Source: Smallanthus sonchifolius (Eukaryota; Streptophyta; Magnoliopsida; Asterales; Asteraceae). From it: DNA of 64,000 bases. The stretch spans positions 14,686,001 through 14,750,000 of the forward strand of contig CM042020.1 in assembly GCA_023525975.1 (NCBI GenBank), read 5' to 3'. Below are positions 11,273-22,012 of this stretch, one piece after another. Within the stretch, counting starts at the first letter, position 1. Each line of letters starts with the position of its first letter. Made by a program: the position numbers and the translations under genes. A model generated the notes under the pieces. That model saw nothing but the letters and a program-made list of their open reading frames with translations, searched no databases and was not told the DNA's origin.

Positions 11273-11817
11273 ACAATCTCCCCCTAGAATGATACTATCA
11301 ATATCTTCTAACATTGTCTTGCATCTTCATGAATCCACCGATAATCCAATGTCTTTCATTGCCATTCTCCCCCACCCTTGTAGATCCTCCTAACTTGTAG
11401 GCATAAGATAAGGCTTGAACTTCCAATGATTAACATTAAATAACCGGCTTTAACACAAAGGTGTTTAGCTCTGTTAATGTATCTTGATATGATCCAACGA
11501 TTCTCAAATCCTGATATCTAAAGATCAACTCTATCACACCTCTTCATGAATAACTCATAATCCGATACTTTTCACTACGATTTCCCCTCTCAAGTGTAGA
11601 TCCTCCTAACTTGTATCATTAATGCTCTGTATCTCTTCATTAAGGATAATATTGTAGTGAAACATCAAACAAGTTGGTAAGTATGGAGTGCACACTTGTT
11701 CGAGGATCTTATGATTTCTGGTAGTTATGACATCTTGTTGTTTCAAGGAGTTGAAGACCACTTAACAATAGGGGTCCGCGGGTAGCGCCCCTGGTTTGGA
11801 GGGTCCTTGGGCGATAG
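11273..11817. other. Non-coding copia-derived sequence left of the Tat element
   Basis: Probably internal sequence of the element owning the 10863-11272 LTR; no protein is recognisable. Near 11770 it has GGGTAGCGCCCCTGG, and the matching AAGGGGCAACGCCCCTGG lies at about 19235 on the other side of the Tat insertion. Confidence 0.4.
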
Positions 11818-12956
11818 TGATTGCGATGTCAAGGTCAATCAAAAATACAATTAAAACTAGGTCATTAGCTACCTTAAACTATAGTATAGCAAAGTAGGGT
11901 TGTTGAATCCACAGGGAACTCGTGGAGAATGCTATTAGTAAATTCACTTAACCGATACTACTAGAAACTGATACTTGATTGATTTAGAAAACTTATAACT
12001 AACAAAAGCAAACTTTAATTGGTTGTAAAACAGATGGAGAAAAAGTAATCACTTCTAGGGTTCAAGTTCAACAGATTAACAAAAGTTTTAGGTTTAATTA
12101 ATTTGATTTCACTAAAAGTGACACTGACATTTTAATTAAAGTGATAGATGTGGCACAAACTTTTAAGACTCGTTCGTCCGCCCAAATACCAATTCATAGT
12201 TGCAAAGCAATACAAATCAACCAAATAGCTAACGATGCAAGAAAACCGAAAACAAATGGTGACTCATACAACTTCAACAAAAGCAAACGGTTTAATTCAA
12301 TTAAAAGCACGTGTATTCAAGTCTGTCACTCAAGAACACAAATCAAATATAGAAACACCAGAAACTAGAGTTGCACTAAGACAAACTATCCACCCGAAAG
12401 CAATCACAAGTGGATTAGCTGCGCATGCTTGTAACAAACATCACAATAATTATTCTAGAAATTAGAAGCATCGAAACTAGAAAACAATTGACCCAAGAAT
12501 GTTGAAAATCGCCTAGGAGAACATCTGAGATGGCTGAATGATAGATAATTCGAGAATATGACTCCCCCAAGACTTATAATTGAAATTAGGTTAAAATTGC
12601 CCATTTTTCACTACTCGCGTACCGCGAACTAATGTAGGCCAGTCCTTCACGTACCGCGAAGGACAAATTAGTCGGGCGCCCCAAATTCTGGTTCATGATA
12701 TTCGCGTACCGCCTAGATTTCTTCCTCCCTTTTCCTGTACTGCGAGGACTTGATTTCCAAGATTTTTTTTTTTGACTTCTGACTTTCCCTTGCTTTGTAT
12801 CCTCTTGATTCTCTCGTTATTCCCGCTCATTTAGCACCTTACACCTGTAACAAACACCACTACCAAATACACGATAAAACAACTCAAGGTACAAAGCTAA
12901 ACGCTTAAAATAATACAAAACTGACCCTTAAACAAGGATTATTTAACACTACATCA
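11818..12956 (-). repeat. 3' LTR of the Tat-like element
   Basis: 1139 bp from TGATTGCGATGTC to CACTACATCA, colinear with 18070-19211 with a few percent differences by eye. It carries four CGCGTACCGCGA-type palindromic words between 12615 and 12750. Confidence 0.92.
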
Positions 12957-13368
12957 CATCCCCACACTTAATATTTTCTCCTCCCGAAAAAGAATCTGCA
13001 ATGGTATCATAATTGGAAACCCGCTTTCACCATCTCATTCATATATTAGCATAAATATAATTACACGTTAACTATAACAATAAGTATTTCGATCCTATTA
13101 AACCGAACAACCGACTCATCAAGCCCCCGATTCTGTGATCTACTATCCTAATCATTACCAAGCACACAGTCTATCTATGGGTCTCACAATCAGAAAGCTA
13201 CAACTCAGCCTAATCCCATCTAAAGGTCATGTTTAGGCCCGAGATAAACCATATAGATTTTCCCACCACTATAAACAAAAACTTATATGTTTATACATTC
13301 GGATGAATAATGGATCAATGAATGAATGATGCAAGCTTTTATTAACATTATATGATGAAACCTTACGT

Positions 13369-13590
13369 AGTGGTGTTTCAACCAAGCTGGAACTCGGCGT
13401 GTGGCACACAGGCTGTAGTTTTAGCAATGAAACACATAAAAGTCAACTTAGTGGTGTTTCAATCAGACTGGAACCCGACGTGTGACACATAAGCGAAACT
13501 TAGTTATCTAAAATGATTGATTACTTAAGAATCTAACCAAGTGGTGTTTCAACCAAGCTGCAACTCGACGTGTGACACGTAGGCGAAACT
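13369..13590. repeat. Three imperfect GTGGTGTTTCAACCAAGCTG repeats
   Basis: Units starting at about 13369, 13449 and 13538 share GTGGTGTTTCAAYC and CGTGTGRCACAYAGGC, spaced 80-90 bases. They lie in the non-coding 3' part of the Tat-like element, where pol would be expected. Confidence 0.8.
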
Positions 13591-14455
13591 TAAACTCTCA
13601 ACTTAATTAATTAAGCTCATGCAATGATGGAAGTATAGAATGTGGGCGCCACCAAATTTTGGATTTATTCTCAAAAAAAGAAAGCTGTGTGCCAAGAAAT
13701 TTCAAAAACCTATAAATCTTTGTTTATAATGGTACCTATCACCCTATCATGACAGTTTCAACCTTACCATTTCCCCTAAGATAAGAACCCACAAGATATC
13801 CTGATTTAAATTATTCAATTAACTTAGATACACTATCAGGATGTTTAAGCTCTTCAAAGTCGGTTGGGCCTACCAAAAAGTTACAAATTAGACACGCTTT
13901 CTATTATTATTATTCATTTAAATTCACAAGCAGTTCCAATTCTACCTATCATCTTCCATGTTTTTGCAAAAATTCTAATCCAAGGCCATTTTTGAAATTT
14001 TATTGATTTTCTGAAAATTTTCTAACTATACATACTCATACTACAAACTTAGACTACGGTCTCCCCTCCCCACACTTGAACTCTACGTGTCTCCCAATGT
14101 TAGATGAAATACACTAAAAAGAAATATACAAAAATAAAAGAACTTAGCTGATTGTAGCTGTTAATTCCAAATCCAAACGATCGTATATCATTTCATTCGT
14201 GATCGTCGGCACAAACTGCTAATGGGCTGCCTTTTACAATAAAATCAAATCAAGCTCAGAATATTACCACCCAAATGGAGATTGAGTACGGGTGGATCAA
14301 TCTAAACCTGCAAAGTTAAACTCGAAAAAAACCCAAGAGCATCACACTGACTCAATGTATAGACTCGATAAAAATAAAAGGCCCTACGGACTAGACACGA
14401 CTAAAAAAAATGCAAAAATATGAAAATTAGGGACTCAAACCACACTTCAGGTCCC

Positions 14456-14583
14456 TCGCGTACTGCGAAGATCAGGCCTACACTCTTCGCGTACCACGAA
14501 GAGTGGAAATTTAACCTGGGCTTAACTCCAGTCCCTCGCGTACCGCGAAGAAGACCTGACTTGTCTTCGCGTACCGCGAGGAC
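14456..14583. repeat. Cluster of CGCGTACCGCGA palindromic words
   Basis: Four copies (about 14456, 14490, 14534, 14564) of a ~16-base word CTCGCGTACCGCGAAG or close variants lie 30-45 bases apart. The same word occurs in both LTRs of this element and, inverted, in the nested solo LTR (about 15850 and 15935). It is close to a perfect dyad, unlike its AT-rich surroundings. Confidence 0.8.
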
Positions 14584-14780
14584 CATGTTTTCATAGAAAG
14601 TTTTGGCTTTTTTCATACTTAGAAAAATTCTCACTTTAAAACCCCGTTTTTTCAACTTTTTCAAAACTTGCTCCAACACTTAATTCATATGCATACGTAT
14701 CTGGAACGTCATTCTTGATGATTTTCCCTACCCGAACGGTCACAAATCCCTGCAAAACTTAGAAAAACAAAAAAACAATC

Positions 14781-17700
14781 TTAAAACACCAAAAAATGCA
14801 CAATTCTATAAACTCTACACACGACATCCTTCCCCTCAAGGGCTTGTATATTGTCCTCAATTACACTCATACGAACCTTGATTTCCCAAAGACGTCCCCA
14901 CACTTGATTACCACTAGGCCTGCCAAGCCTTTCCATCTGGATTTCCATGGCATCCAACCTCTTCTGTGTTTCATAATCCACTGACTTTGTAGATGCACTC
15001 GTCTTCGCCCTTCTACTTGCATGGACTTGCCTCTTCGAGGTCGTACACATCCTCTCTAGAATATCCCAGTCATTATATTTATGATTTGAGAGGAATGATC
15101 CGTTGCTTGTTGAGTTTACATCTCTCAAATCCTCGGGAAATTGACCATCATAAAACGCCTGGATTAACTCCCACTTCTCAATACCGTGGTGTGGGTAGTT
15201 TCTTAGCAACTCCTTGAATCTCTTAAATGCCTCATAGAAAGGATCACAGATTGTTGCCTAAAGTATCTGATTGCAGCTCGGGCCTCACTGGTTTTATGAG
15301 GTGGAAAGTACTCGTCGAGGAACTGTTGTTGTAGCTCTGCCTAGGTGGCAATGCTAGCAGACGGTAGAGAAAGGAACCACTGTTTTGCCCGGTCCGTTAG
15401 TGAAAACGAGAAGACTACCAGTTTCACCTCGTATGTAGTAAATCCCTAACCACCTATGGTCCCATATGTAGCCTCATACTCAGATAGGTGAGTGTAGGGT
15501 TCCTCAGTAGCTCTCCCAAAGAAGTGTGGGAGGATCCCTAGACATCAAGGTCGGATCTCGAATGCGTTCCCCTTGCGAACTAGTGGTATGACTGGGGAAG
15601 CTGATGTGTTGCAAAGCACACATCTTATTCCTGTGTATTTCTTAGATTTTTCGTACATTTTTACAGTCATTTAGAGTCATTTATGTTTAGTACTTAGTCA
15701 TGTCTTGTTTTATAGGTAATCAGGTCACTTTGGAGCTTAAACGATCGAGAATGGAGAAGGCATGAGCGAACGAGGCGAAATGAGTAAACATAATAACTTT
15801 CTGTCACCATGGTTGTTTGGAGGTATGCGAGGCACTAGGCTTCCCCCCTCGTGGTACGCGAGAGGCACATGTTCATGTTTTTTGTCGCGTGTTGTTTTCT
15901 CTGGAGGTAAGCAAGGGATGGCTTCTCTAGGCCTCGCGGTATGCGGGTTTTGGCCTATTTTCAAAGTATAAAAGATAGAGGTCAATCCTAGGGTTTATTA
16001 TTCGATTCCAGACGTAAAGAAATGAGCTTTTTTGGTGATTCTAAGTGGGAGAAGGCTTCTAGGATCAATCAGAGACTTGGATTGAAGTTGGAGATCATAG
16101 AGCGGGTCGATTTCATCATCCGGTTCTTGTTTTCTTTCTTTGTTCTACTTTTCCAGATTTGAAACCATGATTTATGTGTCTAATTCTTCTGTTTTGATGT
16201 TATTAACCATGATGATTGGCTAGACTTTCATAGCTACCTAGAACATGATGATTATGCGTTGTTAATTGATTTTCTTTCGGATTTCGGATATTTGTTGATG
16301 GATTAATATTAAAGTAAAGAACTTGGTTTCGTTTGATTAGATGTGTATGCGTATTTGATTTTGATTGATGATTTGTTGAATGTTCCATATGGTACTTTGT
16401 GAATGTCTTTCATGTATGGTTGCATATTAGGACACTAGTTGTGTGCATGTGATTGTTTATGGTTCACTATCGTCGTATCCATAGGAACATCAATTGAGAG
16501 TCTGTTAGGGTTAAGTATCCTGCCTACTTCAATAGCTGAAAGGTGCGAAGTTGTCGGGTAGTCTTTGGTGTCAGGGTTTTTAGGTCAACTGCTCTGAGAG
16601 GAGGGTTTCCTAGGGTTTCTTAGCGTCATTGTTATTCCGTGTCTTGTCTTGCACTGAAAGGTGTATTGATATAGTGAGACTGAGAGGTAATCTGCCTAGC
16701 GAGTACTTTAGTGTTGTTGGAGATAGCTGAGAGGTGATCCGACTAACCGGTGAGTTTTACACGTCCCTTAGGGTTTCCTTTTTTGTCACACCAGGAGAAT
16801 GATCTGGCATCCACTAGGTTATTTAAGTATGTCGTATTCGAAGAGCCCGGTTCCATCATAGTTTCCGTATTCGAGAGTTTTCCAAGGTAGTTGCATAGGA
16901 TTCAGAGTCTAGGTAGTGTTTTCCCCATTTGTGAGTTCACTTAAAGTCTTTTGCTTTATAGTTGGTGTCGTTCATTAGAAGTTCCACTAGTTTGATTCTC
17001 AGTTACACAAACCCCCCCCCCCCATTTAATTCAGTTCAGTTAGTTGAGTCAGAGTCTAGGTAGAGTTATCACTAGTGTCTCGTGGGTTCGATATCCGGAC
17101 TTATAGTAGAGTGTCCTACATTGATCGGTACACTTGCCGGTTGTGTGGTATAGTATTAGGTTGAGTGTAGATTTATAAATTTAAAGCTGGAGTGTCTGGG
17201 TTAGGTTTTTATATTAGTTTTTATAGACCGTCCAGCACACATCAGAAGCATTTATAGCTAAAGTAGGGCGGAAGTGACTATCCACCCCTTGATCTTGCCT
17301 GGTCGGGTTTCTGTTTTTAGGCTGTTCCTCTCTATAATTCTTACGGTTCACTTGAGGTTGCCTAGACTTGTTCTCTCTATCCAAGTTACCTATATTACCT
17401 TGACGGTTATTTCTTGGTTGATACCCATACTCAGTTCGTGGTGGTGGTTGCATCCAACCGTCAACGCCCTCAAATCTCTAGTTTCTGGGAGGGAATGCCT
17501 CCTGATGGTTCATGTCATACCACTCTTCTTCTTTATTCCATTCTTCCTGTTGAGAACCATGTTGTGGATGATGACTGCGTCCCGGTGACAACGGCTCATC
17601 ATCACCATACTCTGAGTAGTCTGGAAGGCTGTTTTGAGGTTGATATGGATGGTTACGAAATAGTGGTTATGGCGGATGTTGTTGGTTTGGTGGTGGCTGT

Positions 17701-17930
17701 TGGGGTGGCGGTGGACCTTGGTTTTGTGGTTGGTTTTGTTTATTTGGAAATAGGAGATCTGGAAGTGGTGGAATAGGTGGGTTCTGTCCCCCACCTTGGT
17801 TTGCATCTGGATTAGCTGGTTGTCCTTGTGACATCATTAGACTGTCAAGTTTCTCTATAATAGTTTCAACTGTACTTTGAAGTTTTCTATTGGCTCTTGC
17901 AGCATTCTCTATCTGTGGATCAAATAACAA
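14781..17930 (-). pseudogene. Decayed Tat-type gag, interrupted by a solo LTR
   Basis: On the minus strand 17930-17250 encodes a gag N-terminal region: coiled-coil-like ENAARANRKLQSTVETII, then a long Pro/Gln/Asn-rich tract, with two in-frame stops (one at 17667, one shortly before 17453). The frame reaches LAINAS at 17250, where the solo LTR 15602-17244 begins. It resumes at 15596 with PVIPLVRKGNAFEIRP, then FFGRATEEPYTHLSEYEATY, DRAKQWFLSLPSASIATQAE-like capsid sequence and LLRNYPHHGIEKWELIQAFYDG, the conserved retrotransposon-gag block. It ends with a coiled coil near 14800. Several further stops occur. Confidence 0.8.
15602..17244 (+). mobile_element. Solo LTR nested in the gag, TSD GAAGC
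   Basis: A 1643-bp unit begins TGATGTGTTGCAAAG and ends CAGCACACATCA, flanked by GAAGC on both sides (15597-15601, 17245-17249). A TATAAAAG box at about 15967 and CGTGGGTTCGATATCCGGAC near 17082 fit a + orientation. The latter block resembles one in the host element's LTRs in the opposite orientation. No gag, pol or primer-binding site is inside, so it reflects LTR-LTR recombination after insertion. Confidence 0.88.
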
Positions 17931-18050
17931 TGGTTATTTTCTTCCTAAATTTCGGGTATATATAAACCTGTGAACTGCCCAAGTAAGCACACGATTAGTA
18001 GCACTGAACTAAACAATATAAATAAAAAATAGCACTTTGCGCACAAATTC

Positions 18051-18066
18051 CCCGACAACGGCGCCA
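18051..18066 (-). promoter_or_regulatory. Primer-binding site of the Tat-like element
   Basis: On the minus strand this reads TGGCGCCGTTGTCGGG, three bases downstream of the 5' LTR end. It is the reverse-transcription primer site typical of Tat/Athila-group elements. Confidence 0.88.
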
Positions 18067-18069
18067 TTT

Positions 18070-19211
18070 TGATCGCGATGTCAAGGTCAATCAAAAATAC
18101 AATTAAAACTAGGTTATTAGCTACCTTAAACTATAGTATAAAAAGTAGGGTTGTTGAATCCACATGAAACTCGTGGAGAATGCTATTAGTAAATTCACTT
18201 AACCAATACTACTAGAAACTGAGACTTGATTGATTTTGAAAACTTGTAACTAACAAAAGTAAACTTTAATTGGTTGTAAAACAGATGGAGAAAAAATACT
18301 CACTTTCGGGGTTCAAGTTCAACAGATTAACAAAAGTTTTAGGTTTAATTAATTTGATTCCACTAAACGTGACATTGACATTTTAATTAAAGTGGTAGAT
18401 GTGGGACAATCTTTTAAGACTCGTTCGTCGGCCCAAATACCAATTCATAGTTGCAAAGCAAAACAAATCAACCAAATAGCTAACAATGCAAGAAAACCGG
18501 AAATAAATGGTGACTCAAACAACTTCTACAAAAGCAAACAGTTTAATTCAATTAAAAGCACGTGTATTCAAGTCTGTCACTCAAGAACACAAATCAAACA
18601 TAGAAACACTAGAAACTAGAGTTGCACTGAGACGAAGTATCCACCCGAAAGCAATCACAAGTGGATTAGCCGCGCATGCTTGTAACAAACATCACAATAA
18701 TTATTCTAGAACTTACAAGCATCAAAACTAGCAAACAATTGACCCAAGAATGTTGAAAATCGCCTAGAAGAACCTCTAAGACGGCTGAATGATAGATAAT
18801 TCGAGAATAGGACTTCCCCAAGACTTATAATTGAAATTAGGTTAAAATTGCCGAGTTTCCCACTCCTCGCGTACCGCGAACCTATGTAGGCTAGTCTTAT
18901 GCGTACCGCGAAGGACAAATTAATCTGGCGCCCCAAATTCTGGTTCCTGATCTTCGCATACCGTGCAGATCTCTTCCTCCCTTTTCGCGTACCACGAGGA
19001 CTTGGTTTCCAAGATTTTCTTCTTTTTGACTTCTAATTTTCCCGTACTTTGTATCCTCTTGATTCTCTCGTGTTTCTCCGCTCATTTAGCACCTTAAACC
19101 TGTAACAAACACCACTACCAAATACATGATAAAATGACTCAAAGTACAAAGCTAAACGCTTAAAACAATACAAAACTGACTCTTAAACGATGATTATTTA
19201 GCAGTACATCA
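18070..19211 (-). repeat. 5' LTR of the Tat-like element
   Basis: 1142 bp matching 11818-12956. Differences are scattered substitutions and small indels, indicating an old but still recognisable insertion. It also carries four CGCGTACCGCGA-type words (about 18866-18998). Confidence 0.92.
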
Positions 19212-19216
19212 GATAG

Positions 19217-19640
19217 CCCTTAGTGGGGTCTAAGGGGCAACGCCCCTGGCTGGATTAGATTTGTTCATCAAGACTAACTTTTTCATGAGTAGATTTGTTC
19301 ATCCGAATTATTTTTTGTTCATTCAGAGTAGATTTTATCATCCAAATTAGATTTGTTCATCCGTACCAAATTGGTCATCCGGAGTAAACTGAAACAACAG
19401 TTAATTTTCAAACGGTTGATGGTTGTGCGGGTTATCAGTTAACAGTTATGACGTTTTATTGCGTAGGTATACCCCTATAAATATAAGTCTTTTGGTCAGT
19501 ATCACATGTATGAAAATCCTAACAGATTTTACACATTCGTTTTTGAAAATCTCTTGTTTTTAAAAATTTTTGATTCTTATCCGACTGGATATTCGTGTAT
19601 ACCCCATAATTAATTCAATATGAAAGTGAACACACCTTTA
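19217..19640 (+). repeat. Copia LTR-like fragment
   Basis: The segment carries AAGGGGCAACGCCCCTGG and repeated TAGATTTGTTCATCC words, then CCCTATAAATATAAG, a TATA-like box, at about 19476. This resembles the promoter part of a Ty1/copia LTR in + orientation. No partner LTR was found. No gene is seen. Confidence 0.35.
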
Positions 19641-19814
19641 GCACAAAACCTAAAAATTAACAAAACCGCTCTAAAAAATATTGATTAAAAAAATATGGCC
19701 GGAACCCTAGCCGCCATCGCCAGAGTTGCCAGAATCTTCAATTCGCCTTGTTAACCGCCATCATAGAAACCTCCGGCCAGATTTCATGGGGTTTTCACCG
19801 GCCAAAATTCGTGA

Positions 19815-19975
19815 AGTTCAGATCTCCACCTTGTGAACCACCGTCGTCTTTTCCATATCTTCGGCTGGTTCCAGATTTGGTGGTGCTGGTTCCATAGATC
19901 TCAACCTCTCTCTGTTGAAACGTAGATCTTAACCTTGTGAACCACCATCGTCTTTTCCATATCTTCGGCGGATGC
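19815..19975. repeat. Tandem duplication of a ~115-bp block
   Basis: CCTTGTGAACCACCRTCGTC followed by TTTTCCATATCTTCGGC occurs twice, about 110 bases apart. It lies in a GC-richer stretch (19690-20060) with no recognisable protein. Confidence 0.75.
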
Positions 19976-20329
19976 TGCATTGGCAGCCCTTCAACAAAAA
20001 CATAAAAAAACTAAGAGTTTAAGTCCATATCTCTAGCGGATGCTTCGTAACTTCATCGTTTTCCATAGCTGCGAAGAAACAAAACGTCAAACGGTTTAAG
20101 TTTAAGTTATAGAAAGGATTAGCAAAGACGGTATATAAACACAAATATATACATCCAAGTCACTTGTAGTAACAGATTTCAAAGTGGCGACGTTGGAGTA
20201 ATAGTGTTGGTTCCTGAGCAACATTCCGACGAATTTGATGAAACCAATTTGAAGAGGTTGAAGGAGGAGGGTTTTTAGGGTTGATGTGTTTGAGAGATAA
20301 TGATGTTTTTATATTAGGTTTTTTGTGAA

Positions 20330-20561
20330 CTGGATCTTTAGGGAGGTTACCCCAAAACCTCTCCAAAAAATGCGAACTGGATCTTTTAGGGCGGTTGCCC
20401 TAAAACCGCTTAAAAAAATCAGATTTTAGAGCAGGTTTTGGATTATTACGAGCGGTTTTTTTGAAATTTGAACGTGTGATGATTGTTAGGGGCGGTTTCT
20501 CTATCTAATCGCTCCTATAACTTAATCCTAACTGGCCTTAAAGCTAACTTTTGTACTAGTG
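20330..20561. mobile_element. Right end of a CACTA-type transposon
   Basis: The sequence ends TTTTGTACTAGTG, the complement of a CACTAGTACAAAA terminus. The preceding 230 bases hold repeated GGGCGGTTTY/GAGCGGTTTT words, resembling CACTA subterminal repeats. No left terminus or transposase was identified, so it is a fragment, possibly extending left to about 19690. Confidence 0.5.
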
Positions 20562-21827
20562 CACGTTTGTCTGAGAGTTCAAGCATACACGAATCCGAAT
20601 TCTTACAACCTCTACTTACGATCCTATTTTAGATCTTAGTTCTAACTAGGAATTTATAAAATTAGCCAAAAAATAGTATGAAATGTGGAGCCCTAAGCAA
20701 GTCGAGATTGATACACAGGTGTCATGTATATATATGGCACATCTGTGATGCAAACTTTGTCAAATGCTATATTGGTAAAAGAAAAGGTGAATGACTATTT
20801 AGTTGATTTTAGATGGTCATGTGATGTGATTTTCTCTTTTGTAAATTTTCATGTTTGAAAACTCTAAAATCTATATATTTCACATATGAAAAGTGAAAAC
20901 AAGCAAGGTGGAGCCCTAATATAAGCAAGCCGAGGTTTACACGCAGGTGTCCAATATGGCTAGCCAAGGACAAATGACCTCTGTGTCTAAATTGTCCTTC
21001 CACTAATCAGAATGAGACAACGCTTTCCATAATACTACTCTGCTTTTACAATACCACCAACCAGTTTTAAATTATTTCAAACCACAATCACCCTTTTTGT
21101 ACGTCATCTTATTATACCTGCATGGGTTAAATGCTTCTTTTTTCCTAAAAAGGCTATATTTACTGCTGTATTGTGAGCTATCAACATAGATTACATTTTT
21201 CATTTTAATTAAATAAAAATAATAATGTAGAAATAACTGAAATTTATAATATAATAATTTTATAATTACTTACTCTTAATAGGCAATGTTGGTGACAAAT
21301 GAGAAGCCACCAACAAAGCCTCTTTAAGCCACCAACAAAGCTTCTTTTCTATGTTTTATACTTTGTTTTCCATAGGTTGATCAAAAGGATGCGTAAGTGC
21401 GTTGGTTAAATCTTGGTTTGTTAAACACTTTCCTTGGAAACCTTGCGCCGTACAATTTTTTTTGGGGGTTTTTTTTTTTTTTTTCCTTTTTAGATTTTTT
21501 ATTTTTTTAGTTTTGTTACTTTTGTTAAATTATATTAGGTCGCAATGTGGTAGACATAATACTTTTCTCTATCTTTGGTTCAATTTTCAAAACCGATCCG
21601 TCTCAAATTCGCATGTTTCTTTTATGTACTTAATCACGTTAATGTTTTGACGTAAATTTTTTTTTTGTTGAACGCCACCTCCGTTATAATAAAAAAGGAA
21701 AAACGGTTTACGTGGTACATTAATTGAAACAAGTATAGGTAGGTGGATGTGTATAATAATTCCCAAACTAGGTGAAATATTATTCCAACACGGCAACAAA
21801 GCAGAACCTGGTGGTTGTTTGAGATCA
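20562..21827 (+). promoter_or_regulatory. Upstream region of MADS copy 2
   Basis: This 1.27-kb stretch precedes the copy-2 start codon and must hold its promoter and 5' leader. It contains a direct repeat (GTGGAGCCCTAA and ACACAGGTGTC-like words, about 20685-20725 and 20910-20955), a short tandem AAGCCACCAACAAAGCYTCTTT (about 21305-21350) and long T-runs (21460-21490, 21655-21668). No TATA box could be placed with confidence and no strict CC(A/T)6GG box was seen. No other gene was recognised. Confidence 0.45.
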
Positions 21828-22012
21828 ATGGGGAGGGGAAGGGTGATGCTGAAGAGGATTGAGAACAAAATCAATCGCCAGGTAACTTTCTACAAACGGA
21901 GGTCTGGATTACTCAAAAAAGCTCATGAGATTTCCGTGTTGTGTGACGTTGACGTGGCTCTCATCGTCTTCTCCACTAAAGGAATGCTTTCTGAGTACGC
22001 TACTGATGCTTC
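21828..22012 (+). CDS. Copy 2 exon 1: MADS domain
   Basis: 185 nt, the usual length for first exons of MIKC genes, ending TC|GTACGA; the codon is completed by the A at 46274, giving Ser then MVRILERY. The DNA-binding helix carries INRQVTFYKRRSGLLKKAHE. Clade consensus has FSKRR, CDAEVA and KGKLFEY where this gene has FYKRR (Tyr22), CDVDVA (Val41, Asp42) and KGMLSEY (Met53, Ser55). No stop or frameshift occurs. Confidence 0.92.

Larger units (their letters stand above)
11818..19211 (-). mobile_element. Tat/Athila-like LTR retrotransposon without pol, TSD GATAG
   Basis: A 7.4-kb element on the minus strand with 1.14-kb LTRs, TG...CA ends, and the 5-base duplication GATAG (11813-11817, 19212-19216). 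The primer-binding site TGGCGCCGTTGTCGGG (minus strand of 18051-18066) sits three bases from the 5' LTR; this is the form known for Tat/Athila/Ogre-type Ty3 elements. A G-rich tract, complement of CATCCCCACACTT (12957-12969), precedes the 3' LTR. The interior holds only a decayed gag, split by a solo LTR, and ~1.8 kb of non-coding DNA; no protease, RT or integrase is present. It is a non-autonomous derivative dependent on a relative. Confidence 0.88.

Noticed and set aside
17414..17776. Plus-strand open frame with hydrophobic repeats
   Set aside because: It is the complement of the Pro/Gln-rich gag region.
21747..21827. Upstream in-frame ATG giving a 27-residue extension before MGRGR
   Set aside because: MADS-box proteins of this clade begin at MGRGR, and the extension has no recognisable motif.
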